This document shows positions 58,801 through 64,000 of a DNA stretch of 64,000 nucleotides, piece after piece. The translations under genes and the position numbers were made by a program. The first letter of the stretch is position 1. Each line of letters starts with the position of its first letter. The notes beneath the pieces were generated by a model. The model saw only the letters and a list, made by a program, of their open reading frames with translations. It did not search any database and was not told the origin of the DNA. This DNA comes from Dasyornis broadbenti (lineage: Eukaryota > Chordata > Aves > Passeriformes > Dasyornithidae). Location: positions 335 through 64,334 of the forward strand of contig VZRN01005893.1 in assembly GCA_013397935.1 (NCBI GenBank). Reading direction: 5' to 3'.

Positions 58801-59820
58801 CTGAAGTCCTGGTGAAGTCAAGTATATACCTCATTGTGTGTACTGGCCTTCAAAGGCAAGATCTCTTTCCTGAGGAGCACCGCACTGCCATCCTGCTGTC
58901 CATACTATCAGAGATTGCACCCCTCAGTACCTGGTGACTTTGTTAACCTGATCCTACAGAGATATGGAGTAGGGGAAGAACAATTCTAGGAGAGGAGCCA
59001 TAAAGGAACAGTGCAGGTAGTGAGCATTTGAATGTCCCATTTCACAAAGGCATGTATAATGCCTTTATTTTCTTGTTTTTCAGATTTTATTGAGCAGTTG
59101 ACATGAAACCTTCCTTCAAATTATAATCTTTCAATAGTGTCAGACTTTATCTAGTTTTCAGCTTTACTGAAAGAAAAATATGCCACATAATAAAGGGGAT
59201 CTTGGGTTCCACTGTAGCATTGTGTGTCTATAGAGTCCTGATAATTGTTCTCAAGACCATTCTCGGATAAGTTTAATCCACAAATGCAGTGGTATTTTTA
59301 AAGGAATCGAGAGCCACCTTGTGGAACTGCGATTCACAAAGGGGCTCCAAATAATACTGCTGGGAACAGCTACTCACTGCTAGAAATTCAGATCCAATGT
59401 GATCCTGGAGATTGTCAGTCTGGGAAAATTCACCATGCACACGTCTGTGCATATTCAGTGCACAGTGCATCACACAGATCCTCTGCTGACTAAGACTGGG
59501 TAGCAAAGAAATATATTTGTGGGCAGTGGCAGGCAGGAATGTAAAACTGTCAGAAAATTACAGAAAGCAGCAGAATCAGGGAAGCAAAGTAATATACTCA
59601 TTATGACCTACACAGCCTTGGTGTGTGTGGGGTGTTGCTTACAGGGCATTTTTCATCATATAATTAATTAAGTCCTCAAAAATGTTGATAAGTTTTGGAA
59701 TAATTATATGTGGTAGTAGGAGAAAATTCATAAAGAGACATCACAAGGCTATGGCAAGGAGTCAACTACTTCTGGTTTCAAAAATATGGAAATATCAAAA
59801 AAACTCTGCACCTTTTTCTG

Positions 59821-59848
59821 TCATACTTCATTCCATCATGAAGTATGA
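59821..59848. repeat. Perfect 11-bp stem inverted repeat
   Basis: Arms TCATACTTCAT (59,821-59,831) and ATGAAGTATGA (59,838-59,848) are separated by six bases. No T-run or miRNA-length stem accompanies them. Confidence 0.75.
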
Positions 59849-60919
59849 GGCCATGGTACATGGTTGCATAGAGCACTGGCAGCAGGTTTTCAATGTTTGC
59901 TTAAAAAACCCCATGATAAATGATTCCACATTATAATAAGTAGAGGTGAAGGAGAGCCAAATCTGGAAGAAATAGAAATTAGTAGAATGTAATCCCCTAT
60001 TTTCACAACATTCCCAAGCTTTGGTCTCAAGTCTGCACTTTTCAAGTTGTCTCCGTCAAGAAGGGAACGTAGCAGCATTCAGGAGAATCCAGAAGAACTA
60101 GTTGGATCACCCCAGCCAGGGTGCTGTACTCTTCAAAACTGACACACATGTTCAAGGTTACAAAGGATGTTTGATAAATGCTGTTCTAATCTGGACATGG
60201 TCCTGGCAAAGTGAATTTTCTGTGAAGAAAATTAAACCAAGAATAGTATTTTAAATACCTTTAAAATAAAGAATAAAATATTTTTTCTCAATTTATATTC
60301 CCCACCCACTGTACATAGTTTTATGATAGTTTTTATTGTAAATACATATGCAGGATTGTGGAGTTTAAGAGCATAGTTTAGAAAGATAAATTTTCTGTTC
60401 TAACTACAACATTTAAAAAAGTCGCAATTACATTTATAGGACCCCTGCAATTCATGAACTATTTTTAAAAGGGTAGACTATAAAACATAGTAGTGAGTGC
60501 TATTAATAAAAATGAAAATATAGTAAAGTTGAGGCATAGCTCTGCTGTGATATACAGTCTCATTCCCCAATGGCTTTTGCCCTCTATTTCTCACCATCTA
60601 TTTTTCTGTCCCTTTCTTTCTGAAGAAAGGTCACCATCACTATTTGAAATTTGATTAAGCCTGTAAGTTACAGTATGCTATGGGAGACCAAGAGCATACT
60701 GTGCCTCAGCAAGGCTCAGTGCTGTTTTGAACTCACCCGTGCATTGGGGTGGTTGTGATGGTGGTGTTACTAAATAGACCTTAAAGACAAAGGGACAGAG
60801 CAGCGATGGGTTGCTTTTTGTCTCACCACTACATAATATATTTAAAAGAACTTATTTTTGTAGATACACGGAAAGATCACAGAGGAAAGCTTTGCTCCTG
60901 CAATGATGAATCATAAAAT

Positions 60920-61170
60920 CATTATAGAATCACAGAACGGTTTGGGTTGGAAGACACTTTGAAGGTCATCCAGTTCCAGCACCCCCTGCCATGGGCAGTG
61001 ACATCTTTCACTAGGTCAGGTTGCTCGGAGCCCTATCCAACCTGCCCTGAACACTTCTAGGGATGGAGCATCCACAGCTTCTCTGGGCAACCTGTTCCAG
61101 TGTCTCAACACCCTCACAAGGAAAGAATTTCTTCCTAATTTCTAATCTAAACCTATTTGTGCACATCTCT
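60920..61170 (-). mobile_element. CR1 LINE 3' fragment
   Basis: Antisense CR1 on the plus strand: AGAATCACAGAACGGTTTGG, CCCCCTGCCATGGGCAGTGA, CTTCTCTGGGCAACCTGTTC and GAATTTCTTCCTAATTTCTA. It is close to the chicken-type CR1 consensus as I recall it and is the best-preserved copy here. Confidence 0.94.
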
Positions 61171-64000
61171 GCTTTAGTTATTAGTATATGACGGGGACAT
61201 CAAAAATGCAGCAAGTCAGAATATGCCTGAGACTCTGTGAGGACCTGTTAGAGTGCAGCAAATTGTGTTTCAGCCCTGTTTTATCAGTATGGTTCTAGCA
61301 AATTTTTAGCTTAAGAGGATGCATTTCACTGTGACAAAGGGATCATGCATTATAATTAGGAGAAAAGTGCTGAAGCCAAACTTTAAGAGCTTTTGTGAAA
61401 TGAGGGTGAGAAGAAGAAAGCTAGGGATGAATCATGCTATTTTCAACTTCTTGTATTTCATCTTAAAACTTACTAGTTTTTAAACAGTGTAGTTTCTACT
61501 TGAGGACAGTAATTTAATTATAATTGGAAGTTGCCCATCTGGTGGCCTTTTAATGCCATTAAAAGTACTGACTCTGTTCCTGCACTGGTTGTTTTTCTGT
61601 TTATCATAAAGCTGTTTGGCACTTCATTAAAGTATAAGCTTAAGATCCCACACAAAACTTGTTAAAAGACAGTGGAAATTTTCTCACCCATTTCAGTGGA
61701 TTTTTGATCATGTCCTCTTGGACACTGACCCGGGCTAGGTGTATGAATGCATATTGCAGCAATTATCACAGAAGATTGTGTTTAGCCTTAGCTCACCCTT
61801 GGGAAACAGAAGTATCACTGTCACCAATTGCAGATGGATCTCTAGATCTGCACATCACGAGTTGTCTTAGTCAGATCAACACATAATCCCGGAGCATGTT
61901 ATTCTGGAGCGATAGCTTACTATTGCATCAGGGATTTCACTCCCTGCCATGTCTTTGTTATTCGTTTGTTTATTTATTTATTTGTTTATACCTGCTTTTC
62001 TGTTCCTAGCAGATAAAGAACTTTTAAGTAATTGATTTCCTTACAGCCTCCCCTTCTTGGTTCAGTCCGCACACAGAAAACGTTTTACTTTGGCTATAGA
62101 ACTTTAAAAAAATAGTAATTCTCTTTCCCTATCCTGCTGCCTGTCTAGAGCATCTCTTTAAATGCGCTCTACTCGGAAGATACTTTGGAAACAGGAAGGT
62201 GGGATGCAAATCCACAGAGTGCTCTGGGAATCCCACCCTCGCCCAGAGGAAAATCCAGCACATTCCTGTCTAATAAAGTCACCTTTGCTTAGTGGTCTGC
62301 TCACAGTCTGAAGGTAACGTGGAATCATGTGGCCTCATGGAGTAGGGATTTGGGTCTTGATTTTATTCAGGGATTTTTTTTTTGTGGTAGCTAAATAGAT
62401 ACTTGCTTTCTCACATGAATGTAATGTGTGATTAAAGGGCCACGTGCCCAAATTACTTGTGCCTTCACCATCTTTATTCCATTTCTGCTTTTTAGCCATG
62501 CACATAAGGTAGTATGTGCTAATTCAAAAGTATATACAAGATAAGGAAGGGATAATTTGCTGATTTTAAAATTCTAATGTACTCTAAGTATCCTTCACAA
62601 TCATCAGAAAGAAAGAAAAATGAGATCTCAAGGTCAGACCAGGAATTTTATTTTCATCTATCCCTGTCCATAAGACAAGGGCAAACAAACCTAAATAACT
62701 GCATAAACAACATCCACCCATCCCCAGAATTGCTCACACCATTTAGGCAATTTAGAGCAGTAAACACAGATAAGCAATCTGCATAGAAGCAGCTTTAGGT
62801 GACCACAAATGGATACCGCTGTTTAATTCAACCCTCTCTCACCTAAACAAGTTTGTTTTCTCAGTGGTGTTTATTTGTATAAGGGAGTGCTAGGGAAAAA
62901 AATTCCATCCTCCTCCAGATTATCTGCTTCAATGTTGTGAAAATTCAGTATTTCCCCAGCATGAGAATATATTCCTCCTACAGACACAATCTGTATTTTG
63001 TGGTCTCGCCAACATTTGTTCGCTGGTTGGGTCTTTTTCCCTGTAACTCATAGCGTTTAGCTGGGACTGGAGCTGAACTCTGAAATGGGAGAAGTCCTAC
63101 AAGGCTCAGTCTGTAAGGGAAACCCCATCTGATGAGCACTTCTGTCTTGAGAGGCAGGAGAATGGGGAAAGGATAGATAAGGCAGAAGTAGATATGTAAA
63201 GGTTTGAAAAATAAATTGGGGGATGGTGACAGGGAAATGTGTTTCCCCTTTTCATAAACTTTCTTCTGCTGGACAATGGAAATGGTGAGAAAAGAGATAA
63301 GAAAAGCTTTTGTGTGAAATAGTTTTTTTAAATCTACAATGAAATAGCTGTCTGGCTAAAGATTGTAAACATGTCAAGTTGTCAAAATGTTTTTCCCTAG
63401 CTCATACACATTTCAATCTTTTTCACTTTCCTGTGAAAATGTACAATATTAGTCAATGGCTCATCCTGTGTGATGCTGCTGGCCTGGATACAGGAAGCTG
63501 CACTTGCTGTCAGTCCTGCTAAGCTGTATCTTGGTTAACCTCCCAGGTACAGGAACTCAGTAGGAAGAGCCCATCTGTTTCAGGTTGCCTTCATCTGTCT
63601 TCCTTCTTGTCTTTCTGTGCAAACACAGACCTGGGAGGGTGGAATAAGAGAGCCTATGTACTTTCCTACCTCTCTGGAGTTTTGTGGTCTCCCTGATCAG
63701 GCAGAGGAACACACCTGGGGCTGGATGAGTGTGCAGAGCAGTGCTGGTGTAAGGGCTGGGGATGTAAAAGGGAAACAGACATAGGATGAGAACTTCTGTA
63801 TCAGCAACTACTTTCCAGATGTAGGGCTACCACAGTTCTCCCCTATCTACACCCAAGGACAAGAAGTTCTTGGAAACGTCAAGAGACTGATCAAAATCCA
63901 CATCATCTTCTCCAAAGAAACTGGAGATGATTGCGTGATACTTAGGGCCTGGCACATGAGCTGTGAATTTTCAGGGTTACAGTCTTTGAGATATCTCAGA
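61171..64000. other. Intergenic DNA to the right edge
   Basis: No gene is recognised. A TTTATTTATTTATTTG simple repeat lies near 61,968-61,990. ORFs are short and unsupported. Confidence 0.6.

Larger units (their letters stand above)
55711..60919. other. Intergenic DNA upstream of TAF1B
   Basis: Mostly AT-rich DNA without a recognisable gene. The longest ORF is 57,936-58,715 (259 codons, plus strand); it has no recognised domain and mixed composition, and is most likely chance. In human the next gene on this side is YWHAQ, about 200 kb away, and no YWHAQ exon is seen here. Confidence 0.65.

Noticed and set aside
59821..59848. Hairpin as a microRNA precursor
   Set aside because: The stem is only 11 base pairs with a 6-base loop, and the flanks do not extend the pairing, so it is too short for a pre-miRNA.
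55711..64000. First exons of YWHAQ to the right of TAF1B
   Set aside because: Synteny predicts YWHAQ in this direction, but no 14-3-3 coding sequence or second CpG island is present in the window.
1..64000. CRISPR arrays, tRNA or rRNA genes, operons
   Set aside because: No regularly spaced direct repeats, no cloverleaf or internal Pol III boxes and no rRNA-like stretches were noticed; the sequence is a vertebrate gene with introns.

Overview
The window is vertebrate nuclear DNA, most likely from a bird. It is AT-rich and intron-dominated, with CpG islands at promoters, several CR1 LINE fragments whose 3' ends resemble the ATTCTATG-type avian ends, and one solo LTR whose termini resemble songbird endogenous-retrovirus LTRs. 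There is no sign of prokaryotic, plasmid or phage sequence. Nearly all the short ORFs across the window are chance reading frames in introns or intergenic DNA.

One protein-coding gene fills most of the window: TAF1B, the TFIIB-like subunit of the RNA polymerase I selectivity factor SL1. It lies on the minus strand, from a CpG-island promoter near 54.98-55.13 kb to a poly(A) site near 7.5 kb. I traced 15 coding exons by translating the minus strand and recalling the human protein. Exons 2 to 15 all have GT-AG boundaries and join in one continuous frame: 1,725 nt including the stop, 574 residues. Exon 1 has a visible ATG and six codons, then runs into a 51-base assembly gap. The predicted protein of about 580 residues matches the roughly 588 residues of human TAF1B.

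Layout: 1-250 is a CpG island with a duplicated CCAAT/GC-box module, probably the promoter of the next gene downstream (GRHL1 by conserved synteny, inferred). 250-7,500 is intergenic, with a CR1 fragment, a small CpG patch near 5.4 kb and an exon-like segment near 6.5 kb. 7,500-55,000 is TAF1B, including a 20.8-kb intron 8 that holds CR1 copies, a solo LTR (28.76-29.75 kb, with a 72-base gap) and a 67-bp tandem duplication. 55,100-64,000 is intergenic, with an inverted pair of CR1 fragments just upstream of the TAF1B promoter, a third CR1 near 61 kb and no recognisable gene.

I found no undescribed multi-gene system. The observations most worth checking are the mirror-symmetric CpG island at the left edge, exon-like segments near 6.5 kb and 30.1 kb, a poly(A) hexamer overlapping the TAF1B stop codon, two CACGTG E-boxes in TAF1B intron 1, and a CpG-rich patch inside intron 6.
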